A stretch of DNA of 64,000 nt from Haladaptatus paucihalophilus DX253. GTDB taxonomy: Archaea; Halobacteriota; Halobacteria; Halobacteriales; Haladaptataceae. This document shows positions 43,181 through 50,354 of the stretch, piece after piece. A model generated the notes under the pieces. That model did no database searches and was not told the origin of the DNA. It worked only from the letters and a program-made list of their open reading frames with translations. Each line of letters starts with the position of its first letter. Positions within the stretch are counted from its first letter, which is position 1. The translations under genes were made by a program, and so were the position numbers. Where the stretch lies: assembly GCF_000376445.1 (NCBI RefSeq), contig NZ_AQXI01000001.1:900962-964961 (forward strand), written 5' to 3'.

Positions 43181-44225
43181 CGGAAAGCACCTCCACGATT
43201 CGTTCGGCCGCGTTCCCATCGCCGTAGGGCGTGGGCTTCTCGGTCGGCGTCGTCGCGTCGGAGAGCGCGGTTCGAATCGCACCCTCGTCCGCGCCGACCA
43301 ACGTGTTCCACCCGCTCTCGACCGTCTCGACCCACTCGGTCTGCTCGCGGAGCGTGACACACGGGGTGTCGAGGAAGAACGCCTCCTTCTGGACGCCGCC
43401 CGAATCGGTGGCGACGACCGTCGCGGCGTCGAGCAGGGCGACGAACTGCCGGTAGCCGACCGGCTCGGTGAGCGTCAGTCCGCGCTCCGCCCGTCCGTAC
43501 AGGCCGAACTCCTCCAGTCGGGCGACCGTCCGGGGGTGGGCGGGCAGGACGACCGGACGCGGATCCGAAACCAGCGCGTCCACGATGGCTTCCAGTTTAT
43601 CGGGGTCGTCCGCGTTCGTGTCCCGGTGGACGGTGGAGAGGACGAACTCCCGGTTTGCCACGCCGAGCTCGGAGAGGACGTCCGTGTCTGCCCGGTCGCG
43701 CGCCCAGAGCAGGGCGTCGTAGCCCACGTCCCCGGAGAAGTGAACGCCGTCGGTGATTCCCTCGCCGTCGAGGTTGTTCTCGGCGTCCGGCGAGGGGACG
43801 AACAGCAGGTCGGCGGCGTGGTCGGTGAGGACGCGGTTCGTCTCCTCCGGGATGTCGCTCCCGCTCCGCATTCCGGCCTCGACGTGGGCCAGCGGCGGGT
43901 CCATCTTCGAGGTGGCGATGGCCGCCGCGAGCGTGGAGTTGGTGTCGCCGTAGACGAGCACGGCGTCGGGGTCTTCGTCCTCTATCTCCGCTTCCAGCCC
44001 GGCAAGCATCGCGCCGGTCTGTCTGCCGTGCGTGTCGGACCCGACGCCGAGGTTGGTGTCCGGGAACGGGATGGACAGTTCCTCGAAGAACACGTCCGAC
44101 ATGTCCTCGTCGTAGTGCTGGCCGGTGTGGACCAACACCTCTTCGTGGTCCTCGCGGAGGACGCGGGAGACGGCGGCGGCCTTGACGAACTGCGGGCGCG
44201 CGCCGACGACGGTCAGCACCTTCAT
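43164..44225 (-). CDS. wecB: UDP-GlcNAc-type 2-epimerase (WecB/WbpI-like)
   Basis: 353 residues from ATG 44225, which overlaps the stop of the upstream glycosyltransferase (ATGA); the frame upstream of it is not homologous. VVGARPQFVKAAAVSRVL and HTGQHYDEDMSD are the family start, HVEAGMRSGSDIPEETNRVLTDHAAD (in part) the catalytic region, and TDSGGVQKEAFFLDTPCVTLRE the UDP-binding end. It interconverts UDP-GlcNAc and UDP-ManNAc, or the 2,3-diacetamido uronic acid forms as WbpI does. The operon context favours the second. Confidence 0.93.
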   Translation of the reverse strand: MKVLTVVGARPQFVKAAAVSRVLREDHEEVLVHTGQHYDEDMSDVFFEELSIPFPDTNLGVGSDTHGRQTGAMLAGLEAEIEDEDPDAVLVYGDTNSTLAAAIATSKMDPPLAHVEAGMRSGSDIPEETNRVLTDHAADLLFVPSPDAENNLDGEGITDGVHFSGDVGYDALLWARDRADTDVLSELGVANREFVLSTVHRDTNADDPDKLEAIVDALVSDPRPVVLPAHPRTVARLEEFGLYGRAERGLTLTEPVGYRQFVALLDAATVVATDSGGVQKEAFFLDTPCVTLREQTEWVETVESGWNTLVGADEGAIRTALSDATTPTEKPTPYGDGNAAERIVEVLSDVTRV

Positions 44226-45205
44226 TCTTCGTGCACCTCCAGGTCCGCGTTCTCCTCCCTGTCGAACGCCATCGCCAGCACGAGACAGAGGCCGCCGAGG
44301 AGCGTCGCGGCGAGTCCGTCGCTCGACTCCCGTTTCCGTCGAATCATCGAGAGCAACCCGGTGGCGGTTCCGAACGCCCCGAGGCCGTACAGGAACGCGA
44401 GCGGGTGGAAATCCCGGACGAGGTACTTCGCTTTCAGTCGCCAGAGGAAGCTCCACAACAACAACACGGAGAGCTTCGGGATGAACGTCGAGTAGCGAAT
44501 CGTGCTCTGCTCGTCGCCGTAGACCGCGGGCATCGTCACGTCGGCGACCCGCATCTCGTGGACGTTCAGGCGAACCAACAGGGCGTTGGCGAAGCCGTAA
44601 TCGTCGTACACGTCCTCGATGTCGAGTTCGGAAAGCGCCCGCCCCGAAATCGCGGTGTAGCCGTTCTGCGGGTCGACCATCCCCCAGTAACCGCTGGCGA
44701 CCTTCGTGAGGAAGGTCAACAGCCAGTTGCCGAAGCTTCGCCACGCCGACATCCCCTCGCGGAACCCCGGCGTCGAGAGGCGGTTCCCCTTCGTGTAATC
44801 GGCCCGGCCATCGACGACGGGTTGGATGATCCGCTCCAACATCTCCGGGCGCATCTGGCCGTCACCGGCCATCACCGCCGTCACGTCGATGTTCTCCTCG
44901 TGAGCGCGACAGTAGCCCGTCTTGATGGCCGCGCCGACGCCGCGGTTTTCCGTGTGGCGGATCGGCACGACGCGCTGGTCGAACGACGTCCGGCCGTCGT
45001 CCGCCGACCCGCCGTCGGCGGCCGCATCGGACCGCTCGGCGTGGGACCGTATCTCCTCCCACGTTCCGTCCGTCGAGCAGTCGTCGACGGCGTACACCCT
45101 ATCGACGAACGCGGGAACGGTGTCGATGACCCGTCCGACGAGTCCCTCTTCGTTGTACGCCGGAACGACGACGGCGACGGTGTTTCCCTCGTACAATTCA
45201 GTCAC
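44222..45205 (-). CDS. family 2 (dolichyl-phosphate-mannose synthase-like) glycosyltransferase
   Basis: 327 residues. GT-A domain with VVVPAYNEEGLVGRVID at the N-terminus, D-D at YAVDDCSTDGTWE, and AVMAGDGQMRPEMLERI as the metal-binding D-x-D-like region (DGQ). Two C-terminal membrane helices (HPLAFLYGLGAFGTATGLLSM and ATLLGGLCLVLAMAF) are separated by a basic loop. It probably loads a sugar onto dolichyl phosphate, or adds a sugar to a lipid-linked glycan. An acidic insert of about 20 residues (SDAAADGGSADDG) is present in the GT domain. Confidence 0.9.
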   Translation of the reverse strand: MTELYEGNTVAVVVPAYNEEGLVGRVIDTVPAFVDRVYAVDDCSTDGTWEEIRSHAERSDAAADGGSADDGRTSFDQRVVPIRHTENRGVGAAIKTGYCRAHEENIDVTAVMAGDGQMRPEMLERIIQPVVDGRADYTKGNRLSTPGFREGMSAWRSFGNWLLTFLTKVASGYWGMVDPQNGYTAISGRALSELDIEDVYDDYGFANALLVRLNVHEMRVADVTMPAVYGDEQSTIRYSTFIPKLSVLLLWSFLWRLKAKYLVRDFHPLAFLYGLGAFGTATGLLSMIRRKRESSDGLAATLLGGLCLVLAMAFDREENADLEVHEE

Positions 45206-46553
45206 CTCCGATGGTGTAGACGCGATGGTCGGTCCACGAGAGGTCGAGGGAGTTGCGGCCGTCCACGACGACCATCGGGTCGAACCCGGCCCAGTCGATG
45301 CCCGCGAACTCGTCGTGGTCCGTCACCAGCACCGCCGCGTCGAAGTCGTAGTCGGCGAGCGCTTCGAGCGGGAGTTTCGTCGCGTCGAAGCCGTCCGCGT
45401 TCGGGAGCACCGGGTCGGCCGCGAACACGTCCGCGCCGCGCTCGGTCAGGTCGGCACAGATGGGTCGGGCCGGGGCCGCTCGCGTCTCCTCGACGCCGGG
45501 GCGGTAGGTCAGTCCGAGGACGAGCACCCGTGAGTCCGACACGGACTTCTCTTCCTCGGATAGCAACTCTGCGACCTTCTCCACCGTGAACGCGGGCATC
45601 GAATCGTTCACCTCGCGGGCGGTGGTCAGCAGCGAGAACTCCTCGTCGAACTGCCGGATGAGGAAGTACGGATAGTACGGAATGCAGTGACCGCCGACGC
45701 CCGGTCCCGGTTTGTGGATGTCACAGAACGGTTGGGTGTTCGCCGTCTCGATGGCTTCGTTGACGCTGATGTCCGCCGCGTCGGCGATTTTGGCGAGTTC
45801 GTTCGCCAGCGCGATGTTGACGTCGCGGTAGACGCCCTCGAACACCTTCACGGCCTCCGCGGTGGTCTCGTTCGGCACGGCGATGACCTCGTTGTCGGTG
45901 AGTTCGCCGTAGACGAGTTCCGCGACGCGCGTGCTCTCCTCGTCCACGCCGCCGACCACCTTCGGGTAGGCACCCCGAATGTCCTGCAGCGCGCGCCCGC
46001 TGGACGTTCGTTCGGGACAGACCGCGACGCCGAACTCCTCGCGCGACAGGTCGCTCTCCGCCTCCAGCATCGGAAGCAGGAGGTCCCGGGTCGTCCCCGG
46101 CGGCACCGTGCACTCGACGACCACGAGGTCGCCGGGCGTGAGTCCCGCGGCGATGCTCTCCATCACGGACTGGAGGATGGCGAGGTCGGGTTCGTCGTCG
46201 TCGGTTATCGGCGTCGGGACGATGGCGACGTGAATCGTCGCGTCCCGCGCCGCTTCGGTCGGCGATTCGACCGCGCTGAGCGCCCCCGCCGCGACCGTTT
46301 CCGAGACGAGTTCGTCCAATCCGGGTTCGCGCTGGACGTGACAGTCGCCGCGATTGACGGCCGACACCACGTCCGGGTCGATGTCCGCACCGACGACGTT
46401 CCCACAGGTTTCCGCGTACACCGCCGCGAGCGGCAGGCCCATCTTTCCGAGGCCGTACACGGCGACCGGAATATCGCCGGACAGGAACGCCTCGCGCTGT
46501 TCTTCGGTCGTCGCGTCGCTCGCGTAGAGTGTCGTCTGCTCCCGGAGGCTCAC
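45198..46553 (-). CDS. UDP-sugar 6-dehydrogenase (WbpA/WecC-like)
   Basis: 451 residues from GTG 46553, which overlaps the oxidoreductase stop (GTGA). Rossmann motif VAVYGLGKMGLPLAAVYAE, TVPPGTTRDL, EVFGVA-VCPERTSSG-type block (EEFGVAVCPERTSSGRA), FCDIHKPGPGVGGHCIPYYPYF with the catalytic cysteine in GGHCIP, and the C-terminal UDP-binding domain (LGLTYRPGVEETR). It oxidises the 6-OH of a UDP-amino-sugar to the uronic acid by two NAD steps. In this operon it fits UDP-GlcNAc 6-dehydrogenase (WbpA), or UDP-ManNAc dehydrogenase. Confidence 0.92.
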   Translation of the reverse strand: MSLREQTTLYASDATTEEQREAFLSGDIPVAVYGLGKMGLPLAAVYAETCGNVVGADIDPDVVSAVNRGDCHVQREPGLDELVSETVAAGALSAVESPTEAARDATIHVAIVPTPITDDDEPDLAILQSVMESIAAGLTPGDLVVVECTVPPGTTRDLLLPMLEAESDLSREEFGVAVCPERTSSGRALQDIRGAYPKVVGGVDEESTRVAELVYGELTDNEVIAVPNETTAEAVKVFEGVYRDVNIALANELAKIADAADISVNEAIETANTQPFCDIHKPGPGVGGHCIPYYPYFLIRQFDEEFSLLTTAREVNDSMPAFTVEKVAELLSEEEKSVSDSRVLVLGLTYRPGVEETRAAPARPICADLTERGADVFAADPVLPNADGFDATKLPLEALADYDFDAAVLVTDHDEFAGIDWAGFDPMVVVDGRNSLDLSWTDHRVYTIGGD

Positions 46554-47527
46554 CCGAGATGCACCTCCCGTTCTTTGGGGCCGGACGCCAACCCGTCTAT
46601 CTCCCGCGCGACTTCGAGGACGCGGAGACCGTCTTCGCCCGTGACGACCGGCGTCGAACCGTTCTTCGCGCTCCGCACGAACGACCGGAGTTCGTTCTTC
46701 AGCGGTTCGCCGTTCTCGACGGTCGGCCGCTCGATGATACTCTCGTGGCGGTAGCGGAGGTCGCCGTTGTCCTCGATGTACTCCGGCATGGAGTGGCGGT
46801 GAATCTCGACCGACTGGTTCGTGTAATCGACGTTCACCCGGCACTCCGCCGCCGTGATGGAGAGCTTTCTGACCTTCTCCTGTGTCACCCGACTGGCCGT
46901 GAGTCCGGCGACGACGCCGCCGTCGAACTCGATGCTCGCGCTCGCATAGCGGTTGTCCCGCGTCCCGACCGCGGCGACCGAGGAGATGTCGTCGTCCACG
47001 AGTGACAGGAGGACGTCGATGTCGTGTATCATCAGGTCCATCACGGCGCTCACGTCCACCGCTCGTCCTTCCGGCGGCGGCCCGAGTCGCTGGGCGTCGA
47101 TGGCGATGATGTCGAGTTCGGAGACGATTTCGGAGAGCGTTCGAATCGCCGGGTTGAACCGCTCGATGTGCCCGACCTGTATCGTCACGCCCGCGTTCTC
47201 CGCCCGCGAAATCAACTCGACTCCTTCGTCCGGGTCGGCGACGAACGGCTTCTCGACGAGGACGTCTACCCCCCCGTCGATGCACTGCTTCGCCGTTTCG
47301 TAGTGATACGGGGTCGGGACGGCGATGGAGGCGACGTCCGCGGCGCGGATGGCCGTCTGCATGTCGACCGCTTGCGTCCCGTGGTTTCGAGCAACTTCGG
47401 CCGCGTTGGCCTCGTCCACGTCGTGAATCCCGACGAGGTTCACCTCGGGGAGTTCGCTGTAGACGCGAGCGTGGTGGCGGCCCATGCTTCCGACGCCGAT
47501 GACGACTGCGTTCGTTGGTTCACTCAT
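46550..47527 (-). CDS. Gfo/Idh/MocA oxidoreductase (WbpB-like 3-dehydrogenase)
   Basis: 325 residues from ATG 47527, which lies in the last codons of the aminotransferase gene (8-bp overlap). Rossmann start VVIGVGSMGRHHARVYSE, the family EKP motif (VDVLVEKPFVADPDE), then GHIERFNPAIRTL as the substrate region with the catalytic lysine/histidine pattern. In the WbpB pathway this enzyme oxidises the 3-position of UDP-GlcNAcA before transamination. The role is assigned from family plus operon partners. Confidence 0.9.
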   Translation of the reverse strand: MSEPTNAVVIGVGSMGRHHARVYSELPEVNLVGIHDVDEANAAEVARNHGTQAVDMQTAIRAADVASIAVPTPYHYETAKQCIDGGVDVLVEKPFVADPDEGVELISRAENAGVTIQVGHIERFNPAIRTLSEIVSELDIIAIDAQRLGPPPEGRAVDVSAVMDLMIHDIDVLLSLVDDDISSVAAVGTRDNRYASASIEFDGGVVAGLTASRVTQEKVRKLSITAAECRVNVDYTNQSVEIHRHSMPEYIEDNGDLRYRHESIIERPTVENGEPLKNELRSFVRSAKNGSTPVVTGEDGLRVLEVAREIDGLASGPKEREVHLG

Positions 47528-48596
47528 AACTTTTGATAGCGGATGCGATGGTTCGCACGTCGTCCCCCGACAGTCCGGGGTGAACGGGGAGCGAGAGAAC
47601 GTTCCCCGCCATCTGCTCCGAAATCGGGGCATCGTGGTCGACGTGCTGGTATGCTGGCTGTTCGTGAATCGGCGTCGGGTAGTAGACGCCCGTCCCGACG
47701 CCCTTCGATTCGAGGTGTTCTTGGAGGCCGTCCCGGTCGTCCGCGCGAATCGTGTACTGGTGGTACACGTGACGACAGTCGTCCGGTTCGATGGGCGGTT
47801 TGACGGCCGCGTCGCGGAGGCGGTCGGTGAGATACGCCGCGTTGGCGCGTCGTGCCTCGTTGTACTTCGGCAGGCGCGACAGCTGCACGCGACCGATGGC
47901 CGCGGCCATGCTCGTCATCCGGAAGTTGTGACCGAGGCGAACGTGGTCGTAGCCGCCGTTCGCCGTGCGGCCGTGGTTGACGAAACTCGCCGCGCGCTCC
48001 GCGACGTCCCGACGGTCGGTCGTCACCATTCCCCCTTCTCCCGTGGTCATGTTCTTGGTCGGGTAGAAGGAGAAACACGCCGCGTCGCCGAACGACCCGA
48101 CGGTGCGACCGTCGTACTCCGCGCCGTGCGCTTGCGCGGCGTCCTCGACGAGCGCGAGGTCGTGGGTTTCCGCGATGTCCCGGAGGTGGTTCATCTCGGC
48201 TGGCAACCCGTAGAGGTGCACCGCGAGAATCGCGTCGGCCTCGTATTCCCGGACCGCCTGCTCCGTCGCGTACGGGTCGAGCGTGTACGTCTCCGGGTCG
48301 ATGTCGGCGAAAACCGGCTCCGCACCGGCCAACCGAATGGCGTTGGCGCTGGCGACGAACGAGAAGGGGGACGTGACCACCCGGTCGCCCGGTCCGATAC
48401 CGAGCGCCGCGAAAGCGGCGTGGAGGGCGGTCGTCCCGTTGCTCGTGGCGACGCCGAACTCGGTGCCACAGAAGGCCGCGAACTCGTCCTCGAACTGCCG
48501 GACTTCCGGCCCGTCGGCGAGTTGGCCCTCCTCGATGCACGCGACGGTCGCTTCTATCTCCTCGCTTCCCATCTCCGGGTCGGCGATGGGAATCAC
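47520..48596 (-). CDS. DegT/DnrJ/EryC1 sugar aminotransferase (WbpE-like)
   Basis: 358 residues, PLP fold type I. SNGTTALHAAFAALGIGPGDRVV is the cofactor phosphate loop. LALVEDAAQAHGAEYDGRTVG gives the conserved D-x-A-x-A-H/Q. The PLP lysine is in FSFYPTKNMTTGEGG, and YHQYTIR is near the C-terminus. GTG start 48596 overlaps the acetyltransferase stop (GTGA). In the pathway it adds an amino group at C3 of the oxidised UDP-sugar. Confidence 0.94.
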   Translation of the reverse strand: MIPIADPEMGSEEIEATVACIEEGQLADGPEVRQFEDEFAAFCGTEFGVATSNGTTALHAAFAALGIGPGDRVVTSPFSFVASANAIRLAGAEPVFADIDPETYTLDPYATEQAVREYEADAILAVHLYGLPAEMNHLRDIAETHDLALVEDAAQAHGAEYDGRTVGSFGDAACFSFYPTKNMTTGEGGMVTTDRRDVAERAASFVNHGRTANGGYDHVRLGHNFRMTSMAAAIGRVQLSRLPKYNEARRANAAYLTDRLRDAAVKPPIEPDDCRHVYHQYTIRADDRDGLQEHLESKGVGTGVYYPTPIHEQPAYQHVDHDAPISEQMAGNVLSLPVHPGLSGDDVRTIASAIKSYE

Positions 48597-49171
48597 AGGT
48601 CGTTCCCCCCGGCGAGCGATTCGGGAAGCGGGCGGATTTCGGCTGGTGCGCCGACCGCGAGCGTCTCCGGCGGTACGTCGTCCGTCACGACGGCACCGGC
48701 GGCGACGAACGACCCGGCACCGACCGTGACGCCGGGAAGGAGGGTCGCGTTCGCCCCGACGCTAACGTCGTCTTCGAGCGTCGGGCCTTCGAGGTCGGCC
48801 GACTGCCGAATCGGATACGGGTCGTTCGTGAACGTGGCCGCCGGGCCGACGAACACGCGGTTTCCGATGGTAGTGTTCGTCGGAACGTACACGTTCGTCT
48901 GCATACTTACGTGCGATCCGATGGTCGTTTGGCCGTCGATAACCGTGTTCGTGCCGACGATAACGTCATCGCCGATGGTCGTCTCTTCCCGGACGAGCGC
49001 GCCGTGACCGGTCGTGAAGTCGTCACCGATAGTTACGTCGTCGTAGATGACCGTTCCCGACCGGATGGTCGCACCGTCGCCGATGACCGGCGACGTCGAA
49101 TCGTCCGAATAAGCGTATCCGACCGTCGCGTCCGGGTGGACGGTCCGGTCGTGGCTCTGCGATTCGGTCAT
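48593..49171 (-). CDS. left-handed beta-helix acetyltransferase (WbpD-like)
   Basis: 192 residues from ATG 49171. Most of it is hexapeptide repeats (IGDGATIRSGTVIYDDVTIGDDF, IGDDVIVGTNTVIDGQTTIG, LEDDVSVGANATLLPGVTVGAGSF, in part), with the catalytic-type loop TNDPYPIRQSADLEGP. It would N-acetylate the new 3-amino group using acetyl-CoA. The GTG at 49195 was rejected in favour of 49171, whose ATG overlaps the stop of a 21-codon leader frame (ATGA). It is the first enzyme gene of the operon under element 49309. Confidence 0.93.
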   Translation of the reverse strand: MTESQSHDRTVHPDATVGYAYSDDSTSPVIGDGATIRSGTVIYDDVTIGDDFTTGHGALVREETTIGDDVIVGTNTVIDGQTTIGSHVSMQTNVYVPTNTTIGNRVFVGPAATFTNDPYPIRQSADLEGPTLEDDVSVGANATLLPGVTVGAGSFVAAGAVVTDDVPPETLAVGAPAEIRPLPESLAGGNDL

Positions 49172-49233
49172 GGACGACCACCCCAGCGGAGACACGATTC
49201 ACAGGGCGTGTCAGTGGATGGTAGTGAGTTCAT
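49168..49233 (-). CDS. possible 21-residue CxxC leader peptide
   Basis: MNSLPSTDTPCESCLRWGGRP, read from ATG 49233; its TGA overlaps the acetyltransferase ATG (ATGA). One C-x2-C pair is present. It may be a leader peptide coupling translation to the operon, or a chance frame. An out-of-phase 27-codon frame overlaps the same leader. Confidence 0.35.
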   Translation of the reverse strand: MNSLPSTDTPCESCLRWGGRP

Positions 49234-49308
49234 AGGTTGAGTCGTGAATCGCCCGATTCCGCCGCGTACGCGACGGACAGGCGTTATCCTCCATGCCCTA
49301 CCTGTCCT

Positions 49309-49317
49309 CTTTGTTAT
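49309..49317 (-). promoter_or_regulatory. ATAACAAAG element 7
   Basis: Exact minus-strand copy 80 bp (centre to ATG) before the CxxC leader frame and 142 bp before the acetyltransferase ATG. It heads the seven-gene operon. Confidence 0.68.
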
Positions 49318-49459
49318 ACGCTCCTTGGCGGCGGGTAGTTCGGGACTAGCCCGTTCACGGGTGGTTACCGCGCCGAAATCCGCGTTACGCCTCCGGGAAC
49401 GGGCGGTATGAACGAATAGACGGGATGTATGGGGAGGCTACCCCCGAACAGCACCGTGG

Positions 49460-49467
49460 TAACAAAG
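49460..49467 (+). promoter_or_regulatory. TAACAAAG element (one base short of consensus)
   Basis: GTAACAAAG differs from the consensus only at the first base. It faces the membrane winged-helix gene at 49584, about 120 bp away, and is divergent from element 7 at about 150 bp. Confidence 0.5.
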
Positions 49468-49583
49468 TGGGGAAGCGGTGATTGCCGGTGTATGCGGTGG
49501 TGGCATCCGTGACCACAGGGTGGTCGCGTACTCGAATGGGGGTGTATTGGTTTCGATGAGCGAGCGACTGCTGTCTTCACACA

Positions 49584-50135
49584 ATGGCTAGTTCCGGACT
49601 CTCACAGGACCAAGTGTTCGAGGTTCTCAAGAGTCCACGACGGCGCTACGCGCTCTACTACTTGCGGCGGGAAGGAGGTGTCGTCGACCTCTCCGACCTG
49701 ACCGATCAAGTGGCCGTGTGGGAAAACGACACCACGCTGTCGGGGCTGACGAGCGAACAGCGAAAGCGCGTCTACATCTCGCTCTACCAGACTCATCTTC
49801 CGAAGTTGGACGACGCGGGTATCGTCGAGTACGACCGCGATGCGGGGACGATTTCGCTCTCGCGTCGCGCCCGCGAACTCGATACGTACCTCGGCGACGT
49901 TTCCCGGCCCGCGATTCCGTGGGACCGGTACTACCTCGCGCTCTCGCTCGGAAGCATCCTGCTCGTTCTCGGCGTGTGGTTCAACATCTACCCGTTCACG
50001 CTGGTTTCGGGCATCGCCACTGCCATGATAATTCTCATCGCGTACGGGGTTTCGGCCATCGGGCAGTACCTCTACTACCGACGCCGAACCGTGCAGGGAC
50101 TACCGCCGGAACTGCGGCGAGCGGAAGGCCAATAA
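49584..50135 (+). CDS. membrane-anchored winged-helix protein (DUF7344-like)
   Basis: 183 residues. The N-terminal winged helix (QDQVFEVLKSPRRRYALYYL, then GVVDLSDLTDQVAVWEND, then YQTHLPKLDDAGIVEYDRDAGTISL) is followed by two membrane helices (YYLALSLGSILLVLGVWFNI and TLVSGIATAMIILIAYGVSA) and a basic tail. I recall this haloarchaeal HTH domain as DUF7344 (name unverified). It sits between two divergent ATAACAAAG-type elements, so it is a candidate membrane-linked regulator of the glycan island. Confidence 0.88.
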   Translation: MASSGLSQDQVFEVLKSPRRRYALYYLRREGGVVDLSDLTDQVAVWENDTTLSGLTSEQRKRVYISLYQTHLPKLDDAGIVEYDRDAGTISLSRRARELDTYLGDVSRPAIPWDRYYLALSLGSILLVLGVWFNIYPFTLVSGIATAMIILIAYGVSAIGQYLYYRRRTVQGLPPELRRAEGQ

Positions 50136-50144
50136 AAAGGCCGT

Positions 50145-50354
50145 CTACTGTCGGTGTTCGACGTTGCAAACGGCGTCCGGGTCAGCGAGGATGAACGCGT
50201 CGTCGCGGAGCATCTCCGTGTCCTTCGGAAGGAACATGAGACGGCCGCGTCCGTCCCGACGCGCGCGGATGACGTCCCATTCGTCCATTTCGTAGCCGAG
50301 GTCTCCTTCGAGGTCGGGGTCCGCGGGGACTCGCTCCCATCGCTGCTGGTTCAT
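50145..50354 (-). CDS. small acidic haloarchaeal protein
   Basis: 69 residues: MNQQRWERVPADPDLEGDLG, then WDVIRARRDGRGRLMFLPKD and EMLRDDAFILADPDAVCNV. No membrane segment or known motif, but the composition and the compact beta pattern (VIxA ... LMFLPKD ... AFILAD) look like a real small haloarchaeal family. The ATG overlaps the stop of the beta-helix protein gene by one base (TGATG), so it is probably co-translated with a secreted protein. Function unknown. Confidence 0.72.
   Translation of the reverse strand: MNQQRWERVPADPDLEGDLGYEMDEWDVIRARRDGRGRLMFLPKDTEMLRDDAFILADPDAVCNVEHRQ

Larger units (their letters stand above)
49234..49583. other. 350-bp divergent regulatory spacer
   Basis: It separates the minus-strand diacetamido-sugar operon from the plus-strand DUF7344-type gene. 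It contains ATAACAAAG facing left (49309) and TAACAAAG facing right (49460), plus several very short frames ending at the 49584 start (for example 49556-49591, MSERLLSSHNG). I see no conventional gene. Confidence 0.55.
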
